From Pseudonocardia autotrophica (GTDB taxonomy: Bacteria > Actinomycetota > Actinomycetes > Mycobacteriales > Pseudonocardiaceae), in NCBI RefSeq assembly GCF_000717175.1, contig NZ_JNYD01000002.1:1-64000 (forward strand): a DNA stretch of 64,000 nt. The letters are read 5' to 3'. The notes below the pieces were generated by a model. It did not search any database. It saw nothing but the letters and a program-made list of their open reading frames with translations, and was not told where the DNA came from. Shown here piece after piece: positions 7,268-15,436 of this stretch. Positions within the stretch are counted from its first letter, which is position 1; every line of letters begins with the position of its first letter. A program made the position numbers and the translations under genes.

Positions 7268-8842
7268 TTACACCGGCGCCACCGCGGCCCGGGCCGGAGC
7301 GCCGAGCCTCTCGGCGAGGTGATCGGCGACCCGCAGTGCGTTCGCGATGATCGTCAGGGTCGGGTTCACCGCCGAACTGGAGACGAAGAAGCTGGAGTCG
7401 GCCAGGTACAGGTTGTCCAGGTCGTGCATCCGGCAGTCCACGTCGAGCGCGGAGGTGCGCGGGTCGGTGCCGAAGCGGGCGGTGCCGTTCTGGTGTGCCA
7501 CGCCGGAGATTCCGAGGCGCCCGCCGCGATAGCTGTAGTTCTCCAGCACCTGATCGCGGCACTGCATGGCGTCGAGCAGTTCCACGAAGCGTCGGCGCAG
7601 CCGAGTGTGAGCGGCGAGGTTCGTAGGGCGGTAGCGCAGTGAGATGCCCCCGTCGTGATCGATGCTGACCTGGTTCTCGGCGCGAGGCAGGTCCTCGGTG
7701 GTGAGCCAGAAGTCGAGCGCGTGGCGGGCGAGCTCGGCGGGATCGTCGGCTTCCGGGGCGTCGAAGCCGATCAGGACCGCGTCGGACTTGCCCAGCATCT
7801 GCATGGCCCCGAGCGGATAGGGCCAGTCGTCGTCGGCGAGAGGGTCGCCGAAGTAGAAGTCGTTCACCCCGATCGTCTTCTGGAACCGCGTGGGATTGGG
7901 GATCTTGGAGAAGGCGATGAGCGACGAGTTGTTGTGCATCATCAGGTTGCGCCCGACGACACCGCTGGAGTTGCCCAGCCCCTGCGGGTGTCGGGGCGAG
8001 GCGGATCGCAGGAGCAGCGCGGCGGAGTTGATGGCGCCTGCGGCGAGGACCACGACGTCGGCGGAGTACTCCTCACGCCGCCCGCCGCGGGTGAGGATCA
8101 CGCGTTCGACGCTCCGACCGGACGGACTGGTTTCCAGGCGGTCGACGCGGGCGCCGGTCAGCAGGGTGACGTTGCCGAAGGCCAGTGCCGGGTCCACGCA
8201 GACGACCTGGGCGTCGGCCTTGCCGTTGGTCAGGCAGGGGTAGCCGTCGCAGGTCGTGCAGCGCACACAGGCCGACGTCTGGGGGCGGGTCTCGTCGATC
8301 AGGATCCCGTTGGGCAGGGGGAACGGGTGCAATCCCGCCCGGTGCAGATCCGCGTGCAGTTGGGCGATCCTCGGCTCGTCGCTGATGGGCGGGTGCGGGT
8401 AGGGCGCGGCGGAGGGCGGGTCGTCCGGATCCACCCCGCGGGCGCCGTGCACCTGGTAGAGGTGCTCGGCGCGGGTGTAGAAGGGCTCGAAGTCCCGGTA
8501 GTCGAGCGGCCAGGCCGGGCTGACGCCGTCGACGTGCGCGACGGCACCGAAGTCGCGCTCGCGCATGCGGAAGAGGATGGCGCCGTAGAACTTCGTGTTC
8601 CCGCCGACGTAGTAGTGCTGTTTCGGCGTGAAGCGTCTGCCGGTGTCGGAATCGGTCCACTGGCCGGCGTTGTTGTACCGCCCGTCGAGCCAGATCGCGC
8701 GCGGGTCCCAGTTCTCGATCTCACGAGGCAGGTAGTCGCCGCGTTCGACGAGCAGGATCCGCAGGCCGGTGGGGGCGAGGGCGTGGGTGACGGTGCCGCC
8801 TCCGGCCCCGGAGCCGATCACGATGACGTCGTAGTGCTCCAT
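7268..8842 (-). CDS. GMC-family FAD oxidoreductase
   Basis: A 524-residue flavoprotein. Residues ~4-32 form the FAD Rossmann motif (VIVIGSGAGGGTVTHAL, LVERG). HYYVGGNTKFYGAILFRMR is the GMC signature region and the C-terminus has the H...N catalytic pair in SSSAVNPTLTIIANALR. A Cys-rich insert CVRCTTCDGYPC at ~200 is seen in bacterial choline-dehydrogenase-like and glucose/gluconate-type GMC enzymes. Start ATG 8842 is preceded by CCTAGGAGTAGCA. It probably oxidises an alcohol group; substrate unknown. It sits 8 bp after the cyclase gene. Confidence 0.88.
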   Translation of the reverse strand: MEHYDVIVIGSGAGGGTVTHALAPTGLRILLVERGDYLPREIENWDPRAIWLDGRYNNAGQWTDSDTGRRFTPKQHYYVGGNTKFYGAILFRMRERDFGAVAHVDGVSPAWPLDYRDFEPFYTRAEHLYQVHGARGVDPDDPPSAAPYPHPPISDEPRIAQLHADLHRAGLHPFPLPNGILIDETRPQTSACVRCTTCDGYPCLTNGKADAQVVCVDPALAFGNVTLLTGARVDRLETSPSGRSVERVILTRGGRREEYSADVVVLAAGAINSAALLLRSASPRHPQGLGNSSGVVGRNLMMHNNSSLIAFSKIPNPTRFQKTIGVNDFYFGDPLADDDWPYPLGAMQMLGKSDAVLIGFDAPEADDPAELARHALDFWLTTEDLPRAENQVSIDHDGGISLRYRPTNLAAHTRLRRRFVELLDAMQCRDQVLENYSYRGGRLGISGVAHQNGTARFGTDPRTSALDVDCRMHDLDNLYLADSSFFVSSSAVNPTLTIIANALRVADHLAERLGAPARAAVAPV

Positions 8843-8850
8843 TGCTACTC

Positions 8851-9759
8851 CTAGGTGATGGCGAGTGGGGCGACCCACGCGCCGGTGGCACCGCGCGGCT
8901 TCGCGTGCGCGACGACGAGCAGGAACTCGTGCACCCGGTCGCGGGCCAGCTCGTCGAGCCGCAGGTTCTCGGCGACGACCACGCCGTGGCGGGTGTTGAG
9001 GATCTGCGGCACCTTGAAAGGTTCGTCGGGGTCTTCGGGGGGATACGGGCCGAAGCTCCAGGTGTCGCATCCGGTGAGCGCGATGCGGTGGCCGGAGATC
9101 CACTTCGCGAGCGCGTGTCCCGGCCCGGGTTCGCCGTGCGCGTAGGCGTCCGGGTCGGCGTCCCACAGGACGCCGTGCCCGGTGTGGAACAGCACCGCAT
9201 CGCCGGCACGGACTGCCAGGTGGGCTGCGGCGAGAGCGGCTTCGGCGTCGGCAACGGTGACCACCTGGCCGGGCGCGAGCCGGGAGACCCCACGGATCGC
9301 TGCGACGTCGAGGCACAAACCCCGGGTGACGATCTGCGGGAGAGTGTCGATGCCGAGTTTGTCGGTGCCGTACGGGGTGCGGATGTCGGCCAGCCGGTGC
9401 CCGTTGTAGGTGCGGTCGCCGTCGTGCAGGTGGTTCAGCCCGTCGAGGTGGGTCCCCATCTGTTGGGTCGCCGTGATCTCCTCGATCACCCAGTGCACCT
9501 GGTTGCGGCCCACGGGCGGTTGATCGGGCTGGAGCACCTGGGTGAAGGCGCGTCCGGTGAACGCGGGCATGTCGGCGTGGAGGACGTGCGCGAGGTCGTA
9601 GACGCGGCCCGTCCTCACCAGCCGCGCCGCCTCGACCACCGCGCGGGGGCCGATCTCGTTCAGGGCTCCGGCCTGGTCTCCGGCGCCGTAGCGCGACGGC
9701 CACCACTGGTCGGCCGACGAGGCGACGCTCGTCCGGGGGCGGGTGTCGGCGGCGCTCAT
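8851..9759 (-). CDS. cyclase-family (kynurenine formamidase-like) hydrolase
   Basis: A 302-residue protein of the cyclase/KynB fold. The metal-binding motif is MGTHLDGLNH at ~110-120, matching HxGTHxDxxxH of the family, with a supporting VLFHTGHG segment later. Typical KynB is ~210 residues; this is the longer branch found in polyketide and aromatic or alicyclic catabolism. The ATG overlaps the TGA of the upstream SDR by 4 nt (9756-9759), so the two are translationally coupled. It likely opens or hydrolyses a ring or lactone/amide intermediate. Confidence 0.85.
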   Translation of the reverse strand: MSAADTRPRTSVASSADQWWPSRYGAGDQAGALNEIGPRAVVEAARLVRTGRVYDLAHVLHADMPAFTGRAFTQVLQPDQPPVGRNQVHWVIEEITATQQMGTHLDGLNHLHDGDRTYNGHRLADIRTPYGTDKLGIDTLPQIVTRGLCLDVAAIRGVSRLAPGQVVTVADAEAALAAAHLAVRAGDAVLFHTGHGVLWDADPDAYAHGEPGPGHALAKWISGHRIALTGCDTWSFGPYPPEDPDEPFKVPQILNTRHGVVVAENLRLDELARDRVHEFLLVVAHAKPRGATGAWVAPLAIT

Positions 9760-10577
9760 TCCGAGGACCAGGTGGTCTCGAACGACGGGTACAGGGTCAG
9801 GCCGCCGTCGACGAAGAGGGTCTGGCCGGTGATGTAGCCGGCCTCCGACGAGCAGAGGAACGCGGTGGCCGCCGCCATCTCGTCCGCGGTGCCGGCCCGA
9901 CGCATCGGGATGTGCGCTTCGACGGCCGCCCGCCGGACCGGGTCGTCGATCCACGACTGGTTGATGGGTGTGACCGTCGCCCCGGGCCCGATCCCGTTGA
10001 CCCGGATCCCGCGCGCGGCGTACTCGAGAGCGAGGGTGTGGGTGAGGTTCTGCATCCCGCCCTTCGACACCGAGTAGCCCACGAACCGTGGCTTCGGGAT
10101 CACCTGGTGCACGCTGGAGACGTTGACGACACAGCCGGGCGCGGAGGCGGCCAACCAGCCGCGGACGGCCTGCTGCGCGCACAGGAACGCCCCACGCAGG
10201 TTCACCGCGAGGACCCGGTCGAAGTCGGCGACGTCGAGCACGTCCGTGTCGGCGGCGATCTGGATTCCGGCGTTGTTGACCAGGATGTCGATCCCGCCGT
10301 AGTTGTCGCGGACCTGGGTGAACATCTGCTCCACCTGGGAGGCGTCGGAGACGTCCGCCGCGACCAGGATCGGGTGCGTCCCGCTCGCCGAGAGCTGCTT
10401 CATGCACTGCTGCACGCCGTGCCCGATGGTCTCCTTGGTCGCCTCGGCGCCCTCCGGCGGCCCGACGTAGTTGATGGCGACGTCGACACCTTCCTCACCG
10501 AGTCGCACGGCGATCGCCTGACCGATTCCCGAGCTGCCACCCGTGACCAGCGCCCTCTTGCCCGTCAAGCCCTTCAT
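9756..10577 (-). CDS. short-chain dehydrogenase/reductase (glucose-1-dehydrogenase type)
   Basis: A 273-residue classical SDR: VTGGSSGIG at ~11-19, NNAG near 95, NVSSV and YSVSK as catalytic Ser and Tyr-x3-Lys, and a C-terminal TLFVDGG segment. An insert of ~20 residues after strand 2 (GPPEGAEATKETIGHGVQQCM) is longer than usual. It heads the SDR-cyclase-GMC-SDR group, with GGAGGACACG before its ATG. It lies 56 bp after the antiporter gene, so the whole run from 13214 may be one transcript. Confidence 0.87.
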   Translation of the reverse strand: MKGLTGKRALVTGGSSGIGQAIAVRLGEEGVDVAINYVGPPEGAEATKETIGHGVQQCMKQLSASGTHPILVAADVSDASQVEQMFTQVRDNYGGIDILVNNAGIQIAADTDVLDVADFDRVLAVNLRGAFLCAQQAVRGWLAASAPGCVVNVSSVHQVIPKPRFVGYSVSKGGMQNLTHTLALEYAARGIRVNGIGPGATVTPINQSWIDDPVRRAAVEAHIPMRRAGTADEMAAATAFLCSSEAGYITGQTLFVDGGLTLYPSFETTWSSE

Positions 10578-10633
10578 CGTGTCCTCCTCCGTGTGTGGGA
10601 CTCACCGAACCGACTCTGCGGTGGCCCCGACCG

Positions 10634-11848
10634 TTACGCCCGCCCCGCCTCCGAGGGGTCCGGCTCCTTCGTCGAGGTGGTGGTCGTTCGTGCGCCGCGT
10701 AGTACCGCCAGGGCGGCGGCGGGGAAGACGAGCACCGACACGAGCCCGGCGGCGACCAGGGCGGCGCCGGTCGCCGGAGAGAGCACCCCGAGCCGCTGCC
10801 CGATCGCCACCGCGGCGACGATGAACGGCAGGGAGGTGGCCTGCAGGAACGCAGCCGCCAGTGTCTGTCGCGTGCCCATGCTGCGCCGGTAGAGCAGGGC
10901 CGGTAGCCCGCGGACGAGGAGCAGCGCCACCACGAACAGAGGTACCTGGACAACAGCCGCCGTGGACCCGAAGAGCGCAGCTGCGTCGAACTGGATGCCG
11001 CTGGCGACGAAGAACACCGGTACCAGGAACCCGTAACCGATCGCGTCGAGCTTCACCGCCGTCTGGGGGTGTGTGACCGCTGCCGCGGGGTCGACGAGCC
11101 GCAGCACCGCGCCGGCGAGGAAGGCCCCGAGGATCGCTTCGAAGCCCAGCCCGGCGGCCAGGGCCACGAACGCGACGAGCATCAGCACGGCGAACCGGAC
11201 ACGGATCTGCGCGGTGGTGTCGGCCAGCATGGCGACCAGACGCCGGGTGGATCGTTCGACCCGCATCAGAGCGAGCACCGCTACCGCTGCCACCACCGCC
11301 AGGCCGCCGAGCAGCAGCACTTTGAGCCCTGCCGGCGTGGATGAGCCGGAGAAGAACAGCGACAGGAGGATCACCGCGCCGAAGTCGGCGATCGACGCCG
11401 CCGCGATGACCAGCTGACCGGCCTGGTTCATGATCTGGCCGGCGTCCTTGAGCACCGGGACGACCAGCCCGAGGGACGTTGCGCAGAGCACGATGGCCAC
11501 GAGCAGCGGGGCTCGGGTGAGTCCGGAGCCCGCCAGGGCGAAGCCCACACCGGCGGCGAGCACGAACGAGACTGCGAATCCGATCAGAGCCAGCCGCAGC
11601 GACCGGCCCCGCAGGCGGTGGACGTCGATCTCCAGTCCGGCGAGGAACAGCAGGAACGCCAGGCCGATCAGGGCCAGGACCTCGACCGGCTGGTCGATCT
11701 GCACCCAGCCCAGCACCGAGGGGCCGAGCACGACACCGATCAGGATCTCCAGTACCGGGGAGGGGAGCCGCAGCGCCGGGAACAGCCGCACGACCAGCGG
11801 CGCGGCGAAGGCGACCGTGACGACGATCAGGAGGTTGACGAACTGCAT
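10634..11848 (-). CDS. CPA2-type cation/proton antiporter
   Basis: A 404-residue membrane protein with about twelve transmembrane helices and no cytoplasmic KTN/TrkA domain. FLAGLEIDVHRLRG and IADFGAVILLSLF are typical of KefB/NapA-type CPA2 exchangers; the second includes the conserved Asp in the ion site. Length equals the transport domain alone. Its ATG lies 4 bp after the upstream flavoprotein stop and its ribosome site GGAGTGAGGTC overlaps that gene, so the two are coupled. Role: Na+ or K+/H+ exchange and pH homeostasis. Confidence 0.85.
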   Translation of the reverse strand: MQFVNLLIVVTVAFAAPLVVRLFPALRLPSPVLEILIGVVLGPSVLGWVQIDQPVEVLALIGLAFLLFLAGLEIDVHRLRGRSLRLALIGFAVSFVLAAGVGFALAGSGLTRAPLLVAIVLCATSLGLVVPVLKDAGQIMNQAGQLVIAAASIADFGAVILLSLFFSGSSTPAGLKVLLLGGLAVVAAVAVLALMRVERSTRRLVAMLADTTAQIRVRFAVLMLVAFVALAAGLGFEAILGAFLAGAVLRLVDPAAAVTHPQTAVKLDAIGYGFLVPVFFVASGIQFDAAALFGSTAAVVQVPLFVVALLLVRGLPALLYRRSMGTRQTLAAAFLQATSLPFIVAAVAIGQRLGVLSPATGAALVAAGLVSVLVFPAAALAVLRGARTTTTSTKEPDPSEAGRA

Positions 11849-11852
11849 GACC

Positions 11853-13214
11853 TCACTCCTGCTCGAGGGCGGCGAACGCGTCGAGCACGCCGCGGTGGAA
11901 GGTGGGGTACGCGAGGATCATCGAGCGGAGCGTGCGGATCGGGATCCGGGCGTGCACGGCCAGTGCGAGCATGCCGATCACCTCGCCTCCTGCCGGGCCG
12001 ACTGCGGTCGCGCCGACCAGCAGGCCGCGTCCGGCGTCCACCACGAGTTTGACCAGCCCGGCATTGCCCGGTCCGTGGACGAAGCCGCGGGCCGACGCGG
12101 CGACGGGTGCACAGCCCACGAGCACCCGCAGACCCGCCGCGCGCGCGGTGGCCTCGGTGAGCCCCACGGACCCGACTTCCGGGTCGACGAAGGTCACCCG
12201 GGGCAGGGGCGCGTCTGCTGCCTCGACGGGTTCACGCCCGAGAATGTCCCCGACGGCGATGCGCGCCTGGTGCACGGCGAGATGGGTGAAGGCGCCGCCG
12301 CCGGTGACATCACCCACCGCCCACAGCCCCGGTGCAGCGCGCATGCGCGAGTCGACGGGCACCGCCGGGCCTTGGAGTCCGTAGTGCTCCAGCCCGAGCC
12401 CGCGCGCGTCCGGTCGGCGGCCGACGGCGACGAGCAGCTTCTCGGTTCTGAGGACCGTCCCGTCGTCCAGCGTCGTCTCGGTCTGTCCGTCGGTGGTGGC
12501 GACCGACACCGCGCGCCGGCCGGTGCACACCTGCACTCCGTCGGCTCCCAGGGCTTCGGCCACGACCGCCGAAGCGTCCGGCTCCTCCGCGGGAAGCACC
12601 CGATCGGCACCCTCGACGACGGTGACGGAGGTGCCGAACCGTGCGAACGCCTGGGCGAGCTCCAGCCCGATCGCTCCACCCCCGAGTACCAGCAGGGAGC
12701 TCGGAGCGCCCCGGGCCGCGACTGCCTCCCGGTTGGTCCAGTAGCCGGCTGTGTCCAGGCCAGGGATCGGCGGGCGGACCGGGCGGGCTCCGGTCGCCAC
12801 GACCACACCGACCCGCGCCTGCACGATCTCGTCGTCGACCCGCACGCGCGCCCGGCCCTCGACCCTCGCCGAGCCGCGCAGGAATATCCCGCCGGCCTTC
12901 TCGAACCGGGCCACCGCGACGGCATCGTCCCAGTCGTCCGTGGCCTGCTCACGGATCCGGCAGGCGACCGGCGCGAGGTCGGCCCGCACGTGCGCGGCTC
13001 CCGCGAGCATCGGGACCCGCCGGGCCTCGGCCAGCGCGTCGGCTGCGCGGACCAGCATCTTGCTCGGGATGCAGCCCCAGTACGGGCACTCCCCACCCAC
13101 CAGCTCGCGCTCCACCCCGACGACGTCAAGTCCGCCGGCGAGCAGGCCGGAAGCAACCTCACCGCCGCCAGGGCCGAGCCCGATCACGATCACGTCCGTG
13201 TCGCTGTGCGTCAT
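11853..13214 (-). CDS. pyridine nucleotide-disulfide oxidoreductase (Lpd/MerA-like)
   Basis: A 453-residue flavoprotein disulfide reductase. FAD motif VIVIGLGPGGGEVASGL at ~9-25, the redox-active disulfide GGECPYWGCIPSK at ~40-52 (CxxxxC), NAD(P) motif VLGGGAIGLELAQAFARFG at ~170, FAD ribityl site WAVGDVTGGGAFTH, and a C-terminal dimerisation domain. The dimer-interface catalytic His-Glu lies in YPTFHRGV instead of HAHPTxxE, so the exact substrate is uncertain; PYWGC-type proteins are often annotated as mycothione reductase or dihydrolipoamide dehydrogenase-like. I took ATG 13214 over an upstream 25-residue basic extension. Confidence 0.85.
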   Translation of the reverse strand: MTHSDTDVIVIGLGPGGGEVASGLLAGGLDVVGVERELVGGECPYWGCIPSKMLVRAADALAEARRVPMLAGAAHVRADLAPVACRIREQATDDWDDAVAVARFEKAGGIFLRGSARVEGRARVRVDDEIVQARVGVVVATGARPVRPPIPGLDTAGYWTNREAVAARGAPSSLLVLGGGAIGLELAQAFARFGTSVTVVEGADRVLPAEEPDASAVVAEALGADGVQVCTGRRAVSVATTDGQTETTLDDGTVLRTEKLLVAVGRRPDARGLGLEHYGLQGPAVPVDSRMRAAPGLWAVGDVTGGGAFTHLAVHQARIAVGDILGREPVEAADAPLPRVTFVDPEVGSVGLTEATARAAGLRVLVGCAPVAASARGFVHGPGNAGLVKLVVDAGRGLLVGATAVGPAGGEVIGMLALAVHARIPIRTLRSMILAYPTFHRGVLDAFAALEQE

Positions 13215-13282
13215 GGCGGTGCAGAGCGCATGCTTCCGGCGACTGTTACGTCTGAAGTCGTGCGGGAGTCTGTAGCGTCGCG

Positions 13283-13489
13283 ATGACAACCTTCAACGGT
13301 GGTGAGTGCCCGCGAACGGCCGAGCAGGTCGCGGCGCTGCTCGGCCGCGCTTCAGAGCCCGAGGTCGTCGACCATCTGCGGTGCTGCCCGACCTGCCGCC
13401 GTACCGTCGAACTTCTGCGGGCCGAGCCCGGTGTCGACCCTGATCTGGAGCTGCGGCTGCTGCGGGTGTTCCAGGACCGACCCGAGTAA
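13283..13489 (+). CDS. small Cys-rich protein, zinc-finger (anti-sigma-like)
   Basis: A 68-residue acidic protein. It contains one Cys early (GGECPRT) and a HLRCCPTCRR cluster, resembling the H-x3-C-x2-C core of zf-HC2 anti-sigma factor domains. No membrane helix follows, so if it is anti-sigma-like it is soluble. It is divergent from the flavoprotein (68-bp gap) and precedes GH15 by 55 bp. An ECF sigma gene lies 4 kb downstream, but direct partnership is speculation. Confidence 0.6.
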   Translation: MTTFNGGECPRTAEQVAALLGRASEPEVVDHLRCCPTCRRTVELLRAEPGVDPDLELRLLRVFQDRPE

Positions 13490-13544
13490 CGCTCGGGCGG
13501 TCGGCGGTGTCTGAGGGGTGAAACCGGACCCGAGGAGGACACCG

Positions 13545-15383
13545 ATGACCACCCCGATCGCGGACTACGCACTGTTGTCCGACCGGCACACCGCTGCGCT
13601 GGTCAGCCGGACCGGCTCGGTCGACTGGCTCTGTGCCCCCCGGTTCGACTCACCGTCGGTGCTCGGGCGGATGCTGGACCCACGGGCCGGGCACTTCGTC
13701 GTCTGCGCCGGCGATCCGGACGCCGAGGTCAGCCGCCGCTACCTGGACGACACGATGGTGGTGGAGACGACCTGGAGCGGCGCGGCCGGCACCGTCGTCG
13801 TGCTCGACGCGCTCGCCACCGGTGCCGCCGACGATCCCCACGCCCTCTGCGCGGCCGCGCCGCGACTGCTGGTCCGCTCGGTGGAGTGCACCGCCGGCAC
13901 CGTCGAGGTCCGGATCGAACTCGTGCCCCGCCCCGAGTACGGCCTGGTGACGCCGCTGGTCTCGCTGGTCGAGGGGGGCGTGCAGGTTCGCGGGGGCGCG
14001 GACGTGCTGGTGCTCTCCGCCCCGGTGCCCCTGCAGGTCGCCGGCGCGGGCGCAACCGGCACAGTGGTGTTGCGGGCAGGGGAGCGGGTGACGCTGGGGC
14101 TCCAGCACCGCACGACGTCCGAGCCCTTCCCGGCGCCTGTGCCCGAGGCCGAACTGGACGAGGCGCTCCGGACCACGATCGAGGCCTGGCGCACCTGGTC
14201 CCGCGTCCACCAGGGGTATCAGGGGCCTTGGCGCGATCTCGTGCACCACAGCGGCCGGGTCCTGCAGGCCTTGTCCTACCATCCGACAGGTGCGGTGGTC
14301 GCAGCGCCGACCACCTCTCTGCCCGAGCAGGCCGGCGGCGAGCGCAACTGGGACTACCGGTACGCCTGGGTACGCGACGCCAGCCTCACGCTCGAAGCCC
14401 TCTGGGTCGCTGCGTGCCCGGACGAGGCCCACCAGTTCTTCGACTACCTCGCCGCCAGCTCGGCGGCACAGGTCCTCGGCGGTGACGACCTCCAGATCAT
14501 GTTCGGCATCGGCGGCGAACACGACCTGACCGAGCGGGAGCTCGGCCATCTGGCGGGCTGGGGGGAGAGCCGGCCGGTCCGCGTGGGCAACGGCGCGTGG
14601 AGCCAGCGCCAGATCGACGTCTACGGGGAGCTGCTCGGCGCCGCGCACCGGCTGGTCGCCCAGCTCAATCCCGAGCACCCGGGCGCGACGGCGTGGCGGG
14701 AGTTCCTCATCGGCTGCGCCGACGCCGCGGCCCGGCGCTGGCAGGAGACCGACCAGGGGATCTGGGAGGTGCGCGGGCAACCACGGCACTTCCTCTACTC
14801 CAAGCTCATGTGCTGGGTCGCGCTGGACCGCGCGATCGCGATGGCCGCCACGCTGCGCGCCGAGGACCGGGTCGACGGCTGGCGCGCGGCCGCCGAGGAG
14901 ATCCGCGAGGCGATCCTCACGCAGGGCTGGAGCGACACCGCCAAGTCGTTCACCCAGTCGTTCGGCTCGCCCGACCTCGACGCGTCGAACCTGATGATCG
15001 GGCTGGTCGGTTTCCTCCCGGCGGACGACCCGCGGGTGCTGGCCACGATCGACGCGGTCGCCGAGCGGCTCACCGACGCCCGCGGGCTGGTCTACCGGTA
15101 CCGAACGGAAGCCGGCGCGAACTCGGACGGGTTGGCGGGCGAGGAGGGCACCTTCCTCCTGTGCACCTTCTGGCTCGCCCAGGCCCTCGCCGCGTCCGGC
15201 CAGAACGAGCGGGCCCGGCAGGTGTTCGACCGGGCCGGCCGCTACGTCAACGACGTCGGGCTGCTCGCCGAGGAGGTCGACCCCGAGTCCGGGGATCTGC
15301 TCGGCAACTTCCCCCAGGCCTTCAGCCACATCGGGCTGATCAATGCCGCCTGGGCCATCGCCCGGGCCGAACAGACCGGCTGA
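13545..15383 (+). CDS. glycoside hydrolase family 15 (glucoamylase/trehalase-like)
   Basis: A 612-residue enzyme. Residues 1-230 form the N-terminal beta-sandwich (IADYALLSDRHTAALVSRTG, SVDWLCAPRFDSPSV) and the rest the (alpha/alpha)6 barrel. ERNWDYRYAWVRDASLTLEAL carries the conserved sugar-binding WVRD segment, and EEVDPESGDLLGNFPQAFSH contains the C-terminal catalytic glutamate region. Actinobacterial members of this length are glucoamylases or acid trehalases. Start chosen at ATG 13545 (GAGGAGGACACCG). Followed after 53 bp by the MalT-like regulator, hinting at alpha-glucan or trehalose control. Confidence 0.9.
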   Translation: MTTPIADYALLSDRHTAALVSRTGSVDWLCAPRFDSPSVLGRMLDPRAGHFVVCAGDPDAEVSRRYLDDTMVVETTWSGAAGTVVVLDALATGAADDPHALCAAAPRLLVRSVECTAGTVEVRIELVPRPEYGLVTPLVSLVEGGVQVRGGADVLVLSAPVPLQVAGAGATGTVVLRAGERVTLGLQHRTTSEPFPAPVPEAELDEALRTTIEAWRTWSRVHQGYQGPWRDLVHHSGRVLQALSYHPTGAVVAAPTTSLPEQAGGERNWDYRYAWVRDASLTLEALWVAACPDEAHQFFDYLAASSAAQVLGGDDLQIMFGIGGEHDLTERELGHLAGWGESRPVRVGNGAWSQRQIDVYGELLGAAHRLVAQLNPEHPGATAWREFLIGCADAAARRWQETDQGIWEVRGQPRHFLYSKLMCWVALDRAIAMAATLRAEDRVDGWRAAAEEIREAILTQGWSDTAKSFTQSFGSPDLDASNLMIGLVGFLPADDPRVLATIDAVAERLTDARGLVYRYRTEAGANSDGLAGEEGTFLLCTFWLAQALAASGQNERARQVFDRAGRYVNDVGLLAEEVDPESGDLLGNFPQAFSHIGLINAAWAIARAEQTG

Positions 15384-15436
15384 GGGGGGCCAACCGCATC
15401 CTGGCCGCGTGCACCGACCTACGGCAGGCTGGCCCG

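Noticed and set aside
13650..15329. A 559-codon minus-strand open frame
   Set aside because: Antisense shadow of GH15, a common effect of third-position G/C.
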